This document shows, piece after piece, positions 1-9,494 of a DNA stretch of 64,000 bases. The position numbers and the translations under genes were made by a program. The DNA comes from Pseudomonas cannabina (GTDB lineage Bacteria > Pseudomonadota > Gammaproteobacteria > Pseudomonadales > Pseudomonadaceae). Below the pieces are notes generated by a model, which was given only the letters and a program-made list of their open reading frames with translations, did no database searches and was not told where the DNA came from. The stretch lies in the NCBI RefSeq assembly GCF_900100365.1, contig NZ_FNKU01000001.1:744001-808000 (forward strand), in the 5' to 3' direction. Position 1 is the first letter of the stretch; each line of letters opens with the position of its first letter.

Positions 1-1988
1 CCGCTCATGCCGCCATGACCTGCGCCCAGTTCGGTCTTGAGCAGCAGCAGGTTGTCATCGGTCTTGCGGTCGCGCAGGCGGGCGACCCATTTGGCTGCTT
101 CCCAGTACTGCACCCGGCTATCGTTGTAGCCGCCGATGACCAGCATCGCCGGGTAGGCCTGAGCGCTGACATTTTCATAAGGTGCATAGGCCTTGATGCG
201 CTGGTAAACGTCCGGTTCCTGCGGGTTGCCCCATTCGTCATATTCGGTGACGGTCAATGGCAGGTCCGGGTCGAGCATGGTGTTCAACACATCCACGAAC
301 GGCACTTCGGCAATCGCCGCCTTGAACAGTTCGGGACGCTGATTGAGCACCGCACCGATCAGCAAGCCACCGGCGCTGCCGCCGCTGATCACCAGTTGGT
401 CGGCGCTGGTCAGACCCTGTGCAATGAGGTGTTCAGCACAGGCAATGAAATCGCCGAAGGTGTTCTGCTTGTGTTCCTGCTTGCCGTCACGATACCAGGC
501 CTCGCCCAGTTCGCCGCCGCCACGCACATGGGCGATGGCAAACGCCACACCACGGTCCAGCAGGCTCAGACGAGCATGGGAAAACCACGGGTCGAGGCTT
601 TCGCCGTAGGCACCGTAGCCGTACAGATACAGCGGGGTCGCTTTGCCAGCCAGTTCGCGTTTGACCACCAGGCTGATCGGCACCTGCGTGCCATCACTGG
701 CGGTGGCCCACAGGCGCTGGCTGACATAGGCATCGGCGCCGAAGGTGCCCAGCACCGGAGTTTCCTTGAGCACCACTTGCTCGCCGGTCGCCAGCGTCAG
801 TTGGCGCACCTGCGCCGGACGGTTCAGCGACTGGTAGCGCAGGCGAATCCTGTCACTGTCGAATTCAAGCGTGTCCTGCACATAGAGGCTGTAGGCCGCG
901 TCCGGCAATTGCACGCGATAAGTCGGCAGATCTTGTGGGCGTACTTCGATCACTGGCAGGCCACCTTCGCGCAGGCTCAGGCTGATGCCTTTGGCGTTCA
1001 AACTGACACCTTCGAGCATCACCTGCTCATCGTGTGCAACCAGTGTCTGCCAGTCGTTACGCAGCGGCACGCCGTCGGCTTTTTCTGCCGCGTGATACAG
1101 CGCGAAGTTGATGCCGCTCTGATTGCTGCGGATTAACCAGCTCCAGACGCCATCGAGCAGGCCGTGATCAGGGTAATACTCATGACCTTCGACGCGTGGC
1201 GCGAGGCAGGTGAAGTCCTGCTCGGGATGATCGGCATCCAGTACCCAGGCCTCGCTGGTGGTCTTGCTGTTGAGCAGGATGACCAGTTGGCGCTCGGAGC
1301 TGGTACGGAAGCAATGCAGAAAGAAACGGCCGTCCGGCTCGTCGAACACCAGGTCTGCAGAGGCGTCGCCCAGTTTATAGCGATGCAGCTTGCCCGGACG
1401 GTGAGTGTCGTCCAGCTCACCGAAAAACAGCGTCTGGCTGTCGTTGGCCCAGGTCATGCTGCCGTCACAGTCTTCAAACGGCAGGCTGATGATCTGACCG
1501 CTGCTCAGTTCCTTGACGAAAAGCTGATAGACCTCATCGCCACTGGTGTCCAGGCTGTAGGCTAGGCGCTGGTGGTCCGGGCTGATGCTGAACGCGCCCA
1601 GCGAGAAGAAGCCGCCGTTGGCCATCGCGTTGGGGTCCAGCAGCAGTTCTTCGCGGCTTTGGTCCACGGTGTTGGAATCGTCGGCCGGACGCGGGCAGCG
1701 ATAGTGCCGCGCGTACTCGTCGCCTTCGGTGGTGCGGGTGTAATACAGGTACGGACCCCAAGGGGAGGGCAGTGACAGGTCGGTTTCCAGAATACGACCC
1801 TTGATCTCCTGAAACAGGCGTTCGCGCAGGTCGGTCTGATCCGCCAGTTGCTGCTCTTGCCAGGCGTTTTCGGCCTTGAGGTAGTCGAGCACCTCGTCGG
1901 TGTCGCGATTCTGCAGCCAGGCATAGGGATCGGAACCGTCGGCCTTGCGAGCCATCGGGGCGCTGGAGGTTGCATTCGAAAAGGACAT
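1..1988 (-). CDS. ptrB: Oligopeptidase B (S9A serine peptidase), 3' end outside window
   Basis: A prolyl-oligopeptidase family enzyme that cleaves short peptides after basic residues in the cytoplasm or periplasm. The visible 662 codons cover the whole beta-propeller part and most of the alpha/beta-hydrolase domain. The nucleophile elbow GGSAGG places the catalytic serine near residue 538. An AGHGGM motif near residue 658 supplies the catalytic histidine, just before the window edge. The start is the ATG at 1988, followed by an N-terminal segment with DPYAWLQNRD, which is typical of the family. The stop codon lies outside the window, but only about 20-30 residues should be missing. The frame is fully open. 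The family call is firm, while the gene symbol follows common Pseudomonas use. Confidence 0.93.
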   Translation of the reverse strand, partial: MSFSNATSSAPMARKADGSDPYAWLQNRDTDEVLDYLKAENAWQEQQLADQTDLRERLFQEIKGRILETDLSLPSPWGPYLYYTRTTEGDEYARHYRCPRPADDSNTVDQSREELLLDPNAMANGGFFSLGAFSISPDHQRLAYSLDTSGDEVYQLFVKELSSGQIISLPFEDCDGSMTWANDSQTLFFGELDDTHRPGKLHRYKLGDASADLVFDEPDGRFFLHCFRTSSERQLVILLNSKTTSEAWVLDADHPEQDFTCLAPRVEGHEYYPDHGLLDGVWSWLIRSNQSGINFALYHAAEKADGVPLRNDWQTLVAHDEQVMLEGVSLNAKGISLSLREGGLPVIEVRPQDLPTYRVQLPDAAYSLYVQDTLEFDSDRIRLRYQSLNRPAQVRQLTLATGEQVVLKETPVLGTFGADAYVSQRLWATASDGTQVPISLVVKRELAGKATPLYLYGYGAYGESLDPWFSHARLSLLDRGVAFAIAHVRGGGELGEAWYRDGKQEHKQNTFGDFIACAEHLIAQGLTSADQLVISGGSAGGLLIGAVLNQRPELFKAAIAEVPFVDVLNTMLDPDLPLTVTEYDEWGNPQEPDVYQRIKAYAPYENVSAQAYPAMLVIGGYNDSRVQYWEAAKWVARLRDRKTDDNLLLLKTELGAGHGGMS

Positions 1989-2120
1989 GCTGGGCTCTCT
2001 ATAAAGGCGTCAATCAGGGAAATATCGGTACACGCTGAACCGATTACTGAAGCGAGGCAAGCCGCGTCAGGCAAAAGCCGTTATCATAAGCGCCTCTTTA
2101 CCTGCCTTACCACGGACGTC

Positions 2121-2597
2121 ATGACCGAAAACGACTATCTGATCGCCTGGAGCGTCTACGCCTTCGCCGCGTTGGGTTGCCTGCTGGTTTGGTTCCTGGC
2201 AACCCGCTGGATGTGGCGTTACCTCAAGGAACCCTTGCTGGTGGCGGTTGCGGTGCTGCTGTTTACGCCGACCATGGTCGATCCGGCCAAGGACGCGATG
2301 GCCCCGGCCATTGCCATCACTGCGCTGGACCTGATGTTCAAGGTCGGCAGCAATGTCTGGGCTGCGGTGTCGGATCTGGTCATGTACGGCATGTTCGCCT
2401 TCTGTGCGTACCTGCTGTTCGTGCTGATCCGCTGGCCGATCGAGCGCAGCCGCAAGGCACGTGAGCCGCAGCCGGTTGCTCAGCCTGTCGAGACAGACCC
2501 CGCTGACGAGCCGTTTGCCGAGGACGACACTTACGCTCGCAGGTCCGCTGCACCCATTCCCCCGGCCAGAGGCACGCGGGTAGAGCCGCGGTTGTAA
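2121..2597 (+). CDS. Small inner-membrane protein of unknown function
   Basis: A protein of 158 residues beginning MTENDYLIAW. Three hydrophobic segments are visible, roughly residues 8-28, 38-50 and 85-108. They are followed by a charged, proline-rich cytoplasmic-looking tail (about 110-158) rich in Glu, Asp and Pro. I chose the ATG at 2121 because it begins the hydrophobic region; the open frame upstream overlaps the divergent ptrB start and is not protein-like. It lies 74 bp before the class II amidotransferase gene and may be co-transcribed with it. I do not recognise a named domain. The function is unknown. Confidence 0.75.
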   Translation: MTENDYLIAWSVYAFAALGCLLVWFLATRWMWRYLKEPLLVAVAVLLFTPTMVDPAKDAMAPAIAITALDLMFKVGSNVWAAVSDLVMYGMFAFCAYLLFVLIRWPIERSRKAREPQPVAQPVETDPADEPFAEDDTYARRSAAPIPPARGTRVEPRL

Positions 2598-2671
2598 ATT
2601 CCGCTTCGCTGGCAGCGCCGTTGTATGCGGCGCATGGCCCGCCGCAAACGTCTTGAAGCGAGAACCCGAGC

Positions 2672-3460
2672 ATGTGTGAACTACTGGGCATGAGTGCCAA
2701 TGTCCCGACCGATATCGTTTTCAGCTTTACCGGGCTGATGCAGCGCGGCGGGCGTACCGGCCCGCATCGCGATGGCTGGGGCATTGCGTTTTACGAAGGC
2801 CGTGGCCTGCGCCTGTTTCAGGACCCGGCTGCCAGCAGCGAGTCGGAAGTCGCGCAGCTGGTGCAGCGTTATCCCATCAAAAGTGAAGTGGTGATTGGCC
2901 ATATTCGTCAGGCCAACGTGGGCAAGGTCTGCCTGTCCAACACCCACCCTTTCGTGCGTGAACTCTGGGGCCGTAACTGGTGCTTTGCGCACAACGGCCA
3001 ATTGGCTGACTTCAGCCCGGGTGTCACGTTCTACCGTCCGGTGGGCGACACTGACAGCGAGGCGGCCTTCTGTGATTTGCTCAATCGTGTCCGCGAAGCC
3101 TTCCCGGAGCCGGTCGAGATCGAAGAATTGCTGCCTTCGCTGATCCAGGCCTGTATCGAATACCGTAACGAGGGCGTGTTCAATTGCCTGCTGAGTGACG
3201 GCGACTGGCTGTTCTGCTTTTGCAGTACCAAGCTGGCTCACATCACCCGTCGCGCACCCTTTGGCCCGGCCAGGCTCAAGGACGTCGAGGTGATCGTCGA
3301 TTTCCAGGCCGAGACCACGCCGCACGATGTGGTGACGGTCATCGCGACCGAGCCGTTGACCGAGAACGAAAACTGGAACCGCTATGAGCCGGGCCAGTGG
3401 AGCCTCTGGCGCAAGGGTGAGTGCGTGGTGCAGGGAATGGTCGAGACGATGCCACAGTAG
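2672..3460 (+). CDS. yafJ: Class II glutamine amidotransferase (YafJ family)
   Basis: A 262-residue N-terminal-nucleophile type amidotransferase domain. The protein begins Met-Cys-Glu-Leu-Leu-Gly, so Cys2 becomes the catalytic nucleophile after methionine removal. The motifs RTGPHRDGWGIAFY (about residues 29-42), GHIRQANVG (about 76-84) and CFAHNGQL (about 103-110) form the glutamine-binding and oxyanion region of GATase_4/GATase_6 proteins. No synthetase domain follows, so it is a stand-alone glutaminase-type subunit. The true acceptor substrate of this family is not established, and the YafJ name only marks the family. The gene is compactly placed between two small membrane-protein genes. 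Confidence 0.88.
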   Translation: MCELLGMSANVPTDIVFSFTGLMQRGGRTGPHRDGWGIAFYEGRGLRLFQDPAASSESEVAQLVQRYPIKSEVVIGHIRQANVGKVCLSNTHPFVRELWGRNWCFAHNGQLADFSPGVTFYRPVGDTDSEAAFCDLLNRVREAFPEPVEIEELLPSLIQACIEYRNEGVFNCLLSDGDWLFCFCSTKLAHITRRAPFGPARLKDVEVIVDFQAETTPHDVVTVIATEPLTENENWNRYEPGQWSLWRKGECVVQGMVETMPQ

Positions 3461-3506
3461 TGGTGTCTACCCAGACACACCGGATAAATGGAAAAGAGGG
3501 ATATTG

Positions 3507-4031
3507 ATGCTGCGAAGTTATCTGCGACTGGTCCTGTTCACGCTGGGCCTGCTGTTCGGGGTACAGATTCCCGGCTTTATCAGTGATTACAGCAAGCGGG
3601 TCGAGGCGCACCTGATCGAGGCGCAACAGGCCGTCAAGGGGTATACCGCGACTGCGCAGCAGTTCTTCAAAGGCGATATACAGGCGCTGATTCAGCATTA
3701 TCGCGACAGCGAAGACCCTGTTTTTCGAACCGATGCAGATAATATCGATACCTTGATGAACCGTACGCACATTCTCGAGCGCCAATGGCTCGGGCTGCAG
3801 GAGCCGTGGTATTCCAAAGCCCTTTTCGTGGCCACGTCCGCCGACCCGGACATTCGCCGTGAAACCTTCAACGGCTACACTTGGCAAGTGCTGCTGGCCC
3901 CTGAAGTCATCGCATGGGGCATTATCACTGCGCTATTGCTGGCGCTGGTGATCGAGAGTTTCATGTTACTGCTCGGCTGGGTGGTCAATGGTGGACGGCG
4001 CAAGCCGCAACTGGCGCGGGAGCGGCACTGA
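3507..4031 (+). CDS. DUF2937-type membrane protein
   Basis: A protein of 174 residues beginning MLRSYLRLVLFTLG. An N-terminal hydrophobic helix (about residues 5-24) is followed by a periplasmic-looking segment of about 100 residues containing YSKRVEAHL and QQAVKGY. A second strong membrane helix lies near residues 130-158, followed by a short basic tail. This two-helix arrangement and the DYSKRVEAHL segment fit the DUF2937 family. A GAGG ribosome-binding site lies about 7 nt before the ATG at 3507, which settles the start. It follows the amidotransferase gene by 46 bp in the same direction. The function is unknown. Confidence 0.8.
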   Translation: MLRSYLRLVLFTLGLLFGVQIPGFISDYSKRVEAHLIEAQQAVKGYTATAQQFFKGDIQALIQHYRDSEDPVFRTDADNIDTLMNRTHILERQWLGLQEPWYSKALFVATSADPDIRRETFNGYTWQVLLAPEVIAWGIITALLLALVIESFMLLLGWVVNGGRRKPQLARERH

Positions 4032-4064
4032 CTGCTGGCAGGTATCATGTTCGGCACGGGCAGC

Positions 4065-4781
4065 TCATATGACTGCCCGTGTTTCATTGTGCAGATAGGC
4101 AAGTACCGTTTCCGGAGCGTTCCACATCAATACATCGAGCATCGAAAGGTTATCGACGAACGGGTAGGGTGCGGTCGAGTAGCTGAATAAAGAAGGCTCC
4201 AGAAACCTCAGTTCCATACCGCGCTCCTGCCATTCGTTGGGGACGAATATTTCGCGTCCACCGGCCGCGTTGATGTACTGACGCGCTTCCATCCGCGTAC
4301 TGATCTCCAGCGCCCATTGGCCGGCGTGCTTTATCGGCGGCAGATCCAGCTTCAGCGCCGAGCAGTTCTCCCAGTTGAAGCTCATGCCCAGATAGTCGCA
4401 GACTCCTTTCAGAGCCCGAGTATTGAGTTCAGACAGGTGCGTGGCGGGTGTGCCGAAGGTCAGGTCAACCAGAGCCAGGGTTTCCCGAAAGTAGGGCGCC
4501 TTGCTGCGGTAGTGTTCAAGCTGCTGCCTGATTTTCTGGTGGGCGGCGGCAGGATCGATAAGGGTCGCGTCCTTGATCAGGGTTCCCTCGCTGGTACACA
4601 CCGGAACATTGATGTATTGCCAGCCGCCTTTGCTGTCCAGTATCCGATTGCGATTCATCCAGCTCTTGCGCTTGTATTTGACGATATCGAAGACTACGCC
4701 GCGCTGGACGGCGGCAATCAGCTGGAAATAGCCGATGTAGGGGAAAAAGTAGGGCTGCATGATGCCGAGCGTTTCATTCAT
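4065..4781 (-). CDS. WbqC-family protein
   Basis: A 238-residue protein starting MNETLGIMQPYFFPYIGYFQ. The QPYFFPYIGYFQL signature is the hallmark of the WbqC-like family, whose members often lie in O-antigen or glycan gene clusters and are thought to act in sugar-nucleotide or aminoacyl modification. The exact reaction is not settled. Further family features are WMNRNRI, NVPV and the C-terminal SMLDVLMW region. I prefer the ATG at 4781 over an in-frame ATG 36 bp upstream because the signature should sit at the N-terminus. It stands alone here, convergent with the DUF2937 gene, and no other glycan genes are near. Confidence 0.85.
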   Translation of the reverse strand: MNETLGIMQPYFFPYIGYFQLIAAVQRGVVFDIVKYKRKSWMNRNRILDSKGGWQYINVPVCTSEGTLIKDATLIDPAAAHQKIRQQLEHYRSKAPYFRETLALVDLTFGTPATHLSELNTRALKGVCDYLGMSFNWENCSALKLDLPPIKHAGQWALEISTRMEARQYINAAGGREIFVPNEWQERGMELRFLEPSLFSYSTAPYPFVDNLSMLDVLMWNAPETVLAYLHNETRAVI

Positions 4782-4975
4782 AAGTTGCCTGCCAGGGTGC
4801 GACGGCTGCTCAGGCAAAACGATGGAGTCACTGCAAAAGATCTACTCGATCAGCACATGTCCGTCTGATGGGTGTCCGGGATTTAAGCGTAGCTCAGGAC
4901 GCTGAACGTGCAGGACGGATGGTCGGGCTGTACAAGTCTGTTGCCAACAGGCCAGTACAACAGTCAAAGCACTTT

Positions 4976-6154
4976 TTATTTCGCCAGGTAACGCATGCCT
5001 TCCTCCAGCCCGCGCAAGGTCAGCGGGTACATCTGGCCTTCGATCAGGTCGCGCACAATATGCGTGGACGTGGTGTATTCCCAAGCGTCCCTGGGATAAG
5101 GATTGATCCAGATGATTTTTTTGAACTTGGCCATGAAGCGCTGCATCCACAGGTAACCTGCTTCTTCATTCCAGTGCTCGACGCTACCGCCGGGCTGGGT
5201 AATCTCGTAAGGCGCCATAGACGCGTCGCCAATGAAAATGACTTTGTAATCCGCACCGTATTTGTGCAGCAGGTCCTGCGTGGATATTCGTTCTGAGCCG
5301 CGGCGCAGGTTGTTCTTCCACACCGACTCATAGATGAAGTTATGGAAGTAGAAATACTCCATATGCTTGAACTCGGTCTTGCACGCCGAAAACAACTCTT
5401 CGCACACCTTGACGTGCGCGTCCATCGAACCGCCGATGTCGAACAGCAGCAACAGTTTGATAGTGTTGCGTCGCTCCGGGCGCATCTGAATGTTCAGTAA
5501 GCCGGCGTCGCGTGCGGTGTGGTCGATGGTGCCGTCGATATCCAGTTCGTCGGCTGCGCCCTGGCGGGCGAACTTGCGCAGGCGACGCAGGGCCACTTTG
5601 ATGTTGCGTGTGCCCAGTTCAACCTGATCGTCCAGGTTCTTGTACTCACGCTGATCCCAGACCTTGACCGCTTTGCCCTTGCGTTCGCCCGCATCGCCGA
5701 CCCGAATGCCTTCCGGGTTATAGCCGCCCGAGCCGAACGGGCTGGTGCCCCCGGTGCCGATCCATTTGTTGCCACCGGCATGGCGTTCCTTTTGTTCCTC
5801 CAGGCGCTTCTTGAACGCTTCGATAAGCTTGTCAAGGCCGCCCAGCGACTGGATTTGCGCGCGCTCTTCGTCGCTCAGCGAACGCTCGAACTCCTTGCGC
5901 AACCAGTCTTCCGGGATCAGCGCCTGCAAGTGATCGTCGAGCTTTTCCAGGCCATTGAAATACGCACCGAAGGCCCGGTCGAACTTGTCGAAATGGCGTT
6001 CGTCCTTTACCAGAATCGTGCGTGCAAGAAAGTAGAACTCATCGATGTCAGCAAAGATTACCCGCTGTTTCAGGGCGTTGATCAGGTCCAGCAGTTCACG
6101 CAAGGATACTGGCACCTTGGCCGCACGCATTTCGTTGAACAGGTTAAGCAGCAT
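4976..6154 (-). CDS. CoxE-like VWA-domain protein
   Basis: A 392-residue protein. The N-terminal half is helical and highly charged. A Gly-rich linker with GTGGTSPFGSGGYNPEG lies around residues 133-149. The C-terminal half is a von Willebrand A domain with the metal-ion adhesion motif DIGGSMD at residues 239-245 and a later conserved region FIGDASMAPYEI. CoxE-type VWA proteins work with MoxR AAA+ ATPases to insert metals into or mature protein complexes. The MoxR gene lies 39 bp upstream in the same direction, so the pair is almost certainly one operon. The target of this pair is not known and no obvious client gene lies next to it. Confidence 0.88.
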   Translation of the reverse strand: MLLNLFNEMRAAKVPVSLRELLDLINALKQRVIFADIDEFYFLARTILVKDERHFDKFDRAFGAYFNGLEKLDDHLQALIPEDWLRKEFERSLSDEERAQIQSLGGLDKLIEAFKKRLEEQKERHAGGNKWIGTGGTSPFGSGGYNPEGIRVGDAGERKGKAVKVWDQREYKNLDDQVELGTRNIKVALRRLRKFARQGAADELDIDGTIDHTARDAGLLNIQMRPERRNTIKLLLLFDIGGSMDAHVKVCEELFSACKTEFKHMEYFYFHNFIYESVWKNNLRRGSERISTQDLLHKYGADYKVIFIGDASMAPYEITQPGGSVEHWNEEAGYLWMQRFMAKFKKIIWINPYPRDAWEYTTSTHIVRDLIEGQMYPLTLRGLEEGMRYLAK

Positions 6155-6193
6155 GGCCGTCGCCCTTTTACGTAGCAGGGTGGATAAAGGCGA

Positions 6194-7039
6194 TCAACGA
6201 TTGCCGCGACGGCTCATGAAGGCCAGCCGTTCCAGCAGATGCACGTCCTGCTCATTCTTGACCAGCGCACCGGCCAGCGGCGGGATGGCCTTGGTCGGAT
6301 CACGCTCGCGCAACACCGCTTCGCCGATGTTGTCGGCCATCAGCAGTTTCAGCCAGTCCACCAGTTCGGAAGTGGAGGGCTTCTTCTTCAGGCCGGGCAC
6401 TTTGCGCACGTCGAAGAACACGTCCAGCGCCTCGCTGACCAGGTCTTTCTTGATGTTCGGGTAGTGCACGTCGACGATGCGCTGCAGGGTCGCGCGGTCC
6501 GGGAAGGCAATGTAGTGGAAGAAGCAGCGGCGCAGGAAAGCGTCTGGCAGCTCCTTTTCGTTGTTGGAGGTAATGATGATGATCGGCCGCTGTCTGGCCT
6601 TGATCGTCTCATCGGTCTCGTAAACGTAGAACTCCATCTTGTCGAGTTCCTGCAACAGGTCGTTGGGGAACTCGATATCGGCCTTGTCGATCTCGTCGAT
6701 CAGCAGAATCACGCGCTCTTCGGACTCGAATGCTTCCCACAGCTTGCCCTTTTTCAGGTAATTGCGCACGTCGTGAACCTTGTCGACGCCCAGCTGCGAG
6801 TCGCGCAGGCGACTGACCGCATCGTATTCGTAGAGACCCTGATGCGCCTTGGTGGTGGATTTGATGTGCCAGGTGATCAGCCGCGCGCCCAACGATTCAG
6901 CCAGCTGTTCGGCCAGCATGGTCTTGCCGGTGCCGGGCTCACCCTTGACCAGCAGCGGACGCTCCAGCGTGATCGCCGCGTTGACTGCCAGCTTCAGATC
7001 GTCAGTGGCGACGTATGCCGGGGTGCCTTCGAACTTCAT
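6194..7039 (-). CDS. MoxR-family AAA+ ATPase
   Basis: A 281-residue AAA+ ATPase. The Walker A motif GEPGTGKT lies at residues 33-40 and the Walker B motif ILLIDEIDKAD at 111-121. A sensor-1 segment IIIITSNNEKELPDAFLRRC and an arginine-finger-like RRCFFHY follow. The length and the late LKKKPSTSELVDWL region fit MoxR chaperones, which remodel partner proteins in cooperation with VWA proteins. The VWA partner gene follows directly. The ATG at 7039 is the only good start. The upstream 285 bp separate it from the DUF748 gene. Confidence 0.92.
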   Translation of the reverse strand: MKFEGTPAYVATDDLKLAVNAAITLERPLLVKGEPGTGKTMLAEQLAESLGARLITWHIKSTTKAHQGLYEYDAVSRLRDSQLGVDKVHDVRNYLKKGKLWEAFESEERVILLIDEIDKADIEFPNDLLQELDKMEFYVYETDETIKARQRPIIIITSNNEKELPDAFLRRCFFHYIAFPDRATLQRIVDVHYPNIKKDLVSEALDVFFDVRKVPGLKKKPSTSELVDWLKLLMADNIGEAVLRERDPTKAIPPLAGALVKNEQDVHLLERLAFMSRRGNR

Positions 7040-7324
7040 GGATCAATCCTTTTCGCGTGGGTATGCGCAGCCCATGGGCACGCACGCTTTGAGACAAGCA
7101 ATCCCGGACTATAGCGCGGCTACCGGACAGCTGTGAACGCAGACGCCTCATTCAGTTCTTGAATGGGGCGTCACGCTGTGACCGGGTCAGAATTGTAAAA
7201 GCGTCGAATGGTCTGAACTGGACATCCAGATCGGTGCGGATACTTTGTTTGCCGGCAGTTGAGTCAACGCTGCCACCGATGAGAATGTGCGTGTTTTCAT
7301 CGTTTGGCGCGCCTGAAAAGACTG

Positions 7325-8395
7325 CTACCCCCCCTTGCTGCTCTCATACCGCGCATTGAACGCCTGAACGAACGCATTACGCAGAATCTGCAAAAAGGCC
7401 TGGAAGCCGCTGATGTCCTGTTGGTGGACATTGCCGCTGAGGTCGACACGGGTAGCGAACTGGTTTTCGCGCTGGTTTTTCAGCACGGTTTCGCTGGTGC
7501 CTACCAGCGCTTCCCAAACCGAGCGGAACAGGCCTTTGTCCTTGTTTTCGACATCCTGCTGCCAGTTGAAGACATCAACATTGCGCAGCAGCGGTTTGAT
7601 GTAGCCGCTGAGCTGACCCTTGTTGGCCTGCGCCTCGATCACGATATCGCCATTACCGGCGTTGAAGTCGAACTTGCCGTAGGCCGACGAGAAGTCATTG
7701 AGCTTCTTGAGCTGGATGCCGGTGGCACGCAGGCGGAAGTCGAAATCTTCAAAGTTGCTGAACGGATCGAATTTGGCCGTGCTTTCCAGACTGGCGTGAC
7801 CCAGCAGGCGCGCCTTGCCTTTGAACTCGGCGTCGCGGTTGCCTTCGACGTCTACCACGTTGGTCAGGTTATAGAAGCTGGCATTGACCTGATCTGCGTC
7901 GATGGTCACTTTGGGCGTCGAGCTGAAGTTATTGAAGGTGATTTTTCCGTTGCTGATCCGCAGTTCGTTGAGGGTGATAGGCAGCAGCTTGTTCAATTGC
8001 GTACGCCAGTCGGTGCCCTGACCTGTCTGGGACGCTTGCTTGTTATTGCCGCCGTCAACGAAGTTGATCTGCGGATCGGTGAACAGTGCCTCTGCCACCA
8101 CGGCGTGGTCGTTCCACAGCGATTTCCAGCTGACTGCCAGCTCGATCATCGGTGCGTCGACAAAGGGCACCGGGACTTTGCCGTCGGTCTTGACGATCTT
8201 CAGGCCCTTGATCCGATAGGCGCCGCGCCACAGCGCTAGGTCGACGTCAGTGATCTGACCTCGGTAGTCGCCCATGTCGGCGAGCTTGTCGTTAAGGTAG
8301 TCGCGTACCAGATAAGGCAGGGAGATATTGAGGGCGATCAGCAGTACGACCAGAGCGGCCAGCGTCCATAGCGGCCAGCTGTAGCGACGTTTCAT
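7325..8395 (-). CDS. DUF748 / AsmA-like envelope protein
   Basis: A 356-residue protein beginning MKRRYSWPLWTLAALVVLL: a single N-terminal membrane anchor (about residues 8-27), then a long beta-rich periplasmic region. DUF748 proteins belong to the AsmA-like superfamily and are thought to sit in the periplasm facing the inner membrane; their role in envelope lipid handling is inferred from the superfamily. I chose the ATG at 8395; an in-frame ATG at 8416 would add seven residues, and neither start has a strong ribosome site. The reading frame ends inside a run of seven G residues (on its strand) next to the stop codon. One extra G would extend the protein by about 57 residues (see findings). 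Confidence 0.82.
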   Translation of the reverse strand: MKRRYSWPLWTLAALVVLLIALNISLPYLVRDYLNDKLADMGDYRGQITDVDLALWRGAYRIKGLKIVKTDGKVPVPFVDAPMIELAVSWKSLWNDHAVVAEALFTDPQINFVDGGNNKQASQTGQGTDWRTQLNKLLPITLNELRISNGKITFNNFSSTPKVTIDADQVNASFYNLTNVVDVEGNRDAEFKGKARLLGHASLESTAKFDPFSNFEDFDFRLRATGIQLKKLNDFSSAYGKFDFNAGNGDIVIEAQANKGQLSGYIKPLLRNVDVFNWQQDVENKDKGLFRSVWEALVGTSETVLKNQRENQFATRVDLSGNVHQQDISGFQAFLQILRNAFVQAFNARYESSKGG

Positions 8396-8519
8396 GACAT
8401 GAGTCTTCTGTTTCATTGAAAGGATTGACTGCGCGCGCGCTGATCCGTTCGCTCAGACTGGACGCCCATGGGCTGGCGGCATAGGCTTTGTGTTTTAACC
8501 GATGTGCAAGGACACCATC

Positions 8520-9494
8520 ATGAGCCGTATCTACGCTGATAACGCCCATTCCATCGGCAACACGCCACTGGTGCAGATCAACCGTCTCGCGCCGCGTGGT
8601 GTCACCATTCTGGCCAAGATCGAAGGGCGTAATCCGGGCTACTCCGTCAAGTGCCGTATCGGCGCCAACATGATCTGGGACGCCGAAAGCAGCGGCAGGC
8701 TCAAGCCCGGCATGACCATTGTCGAACCCACCTCTGGCAACACCGGAATCGGCCTGGCATTCGTGGCAGCCGCCCGCGGCTATAAGCTGGTGCTGACCAT
8801 GCCTGCTTCCATGAGCATAGAACGTCGCAAGGTGCTCAAAGCGCTGGGCGCGGAATTGGTACTCACCGAGCCTGGCAAAGGGATGAAAGGTGCGATTGCC
8901 AAAGCCGAAGAGCTGCTGGCGGGCGACCCCGAAAAATATTTCATGCCGGCGCAGTTCGAGAACCCGGCCAACCCGGCCATTCATGAGAAAACCACCGGTC
9001 CGGAAATATGGTCCGACACCGACGGCACGATCGATGTGCTGGTCGCAGGTGTCGGCACCGGCGGCACTATCACCGGTATCTCCCGTTACATCAAGAACAC
9101 CGCTGGCAAGCCGATTCTGTCGGTTGCGGTCGAGCCCGACGGTTCGCCGATCATCACTCAGGCGCTGGCTGGCCAGGAAATCACGCCTGCTCCGCACAAG
9201 ATTCAGGGCATCGGCGCAGGCTTCATTCCGAAAAACCTCGACCTGTCGATGGTCGACCGTGTCGAGCGCATCACCGATGACGAGGCCAAAGCCATGGCCC
9301 GGCGTCTGATGCAGGAGGAGGGCATCCTCTGCGGAATCTCCTGCGGCGCAGCAATGGCAGCGGCCGTCCGTCTGGCCGAGAAGCCCGAGATGCAGGGCAA
9401 AACCATCGTCGTGATCCTGCCGGACTCCGGCGAGCGCTATCTGTCGAGCATGCTGTTCAGCGATCTGTTCACCGAGCAGGAATTGGCGCAGTAA
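8520..9494 (+). CDS. cysK: Cysteine synthase A
   Basis: A 324-residue O-acetylserine sulfhydrylase that makes L-cysteine from O-acetylserine and sulfide with pyridoxal phosphate. The PLP-binding lysine is Lys44 in [11 protein letters not shown]. The phosphate-binding or substrate loop TSGNTG lies at residues 71-76. The second glycine loop [10 protein letters not shown] and the [10 protein letters not shown] segment follow. The absence of extra domains and the [21 protein letters not shown] segment favour CysK over CysM. I chose the ATG at 8520, preceded by AAGGA; an in-frame ATG 18 bp upstream would overlap that ribosome site. It is transcribed divergently from the DUF748 gene. Confidence 0.95.
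   Translation: MSRIYADNAHSIGNTPLVQINRLAPRGVTILAKIEGRNPGYSVKCRIGANMIWDAESSGRLKPGMTIVEPTSGNTGIGLAFVAAARGYKLVLTMPASMSIERRKVLKALGAELVLTEPGKGMKGAIAKAEELLAGDPEKYFMPAQFENPANPAIHEKTTGPEIWSDTDGTIDVLVAGVGTGGTITGISRYIKNTAGKPILSVAVEPDGSPIITQALAGQEITPAPHKIQGIGAGFIPKNLDLSMVDRVERITDDEAKAMARRLMQEEGILCGISCGAAMAAAVRLAEKPEMQGKTIVVILPDSGERYLSSMLFSDLFTEQELAQ

Noticed and set aside
15..1136. Long plus-strand open frame inside ptrB
   Set aside because: It is the complement of a high-GC gene whose minus-strand frame carries the S9 peptidase motifs.
4931..4944. TACAAGTCTGTTGC shared with 61878-61891
   Set aside because: A 14-bp match without extended similarity or flanking repeats; too short to call an element.
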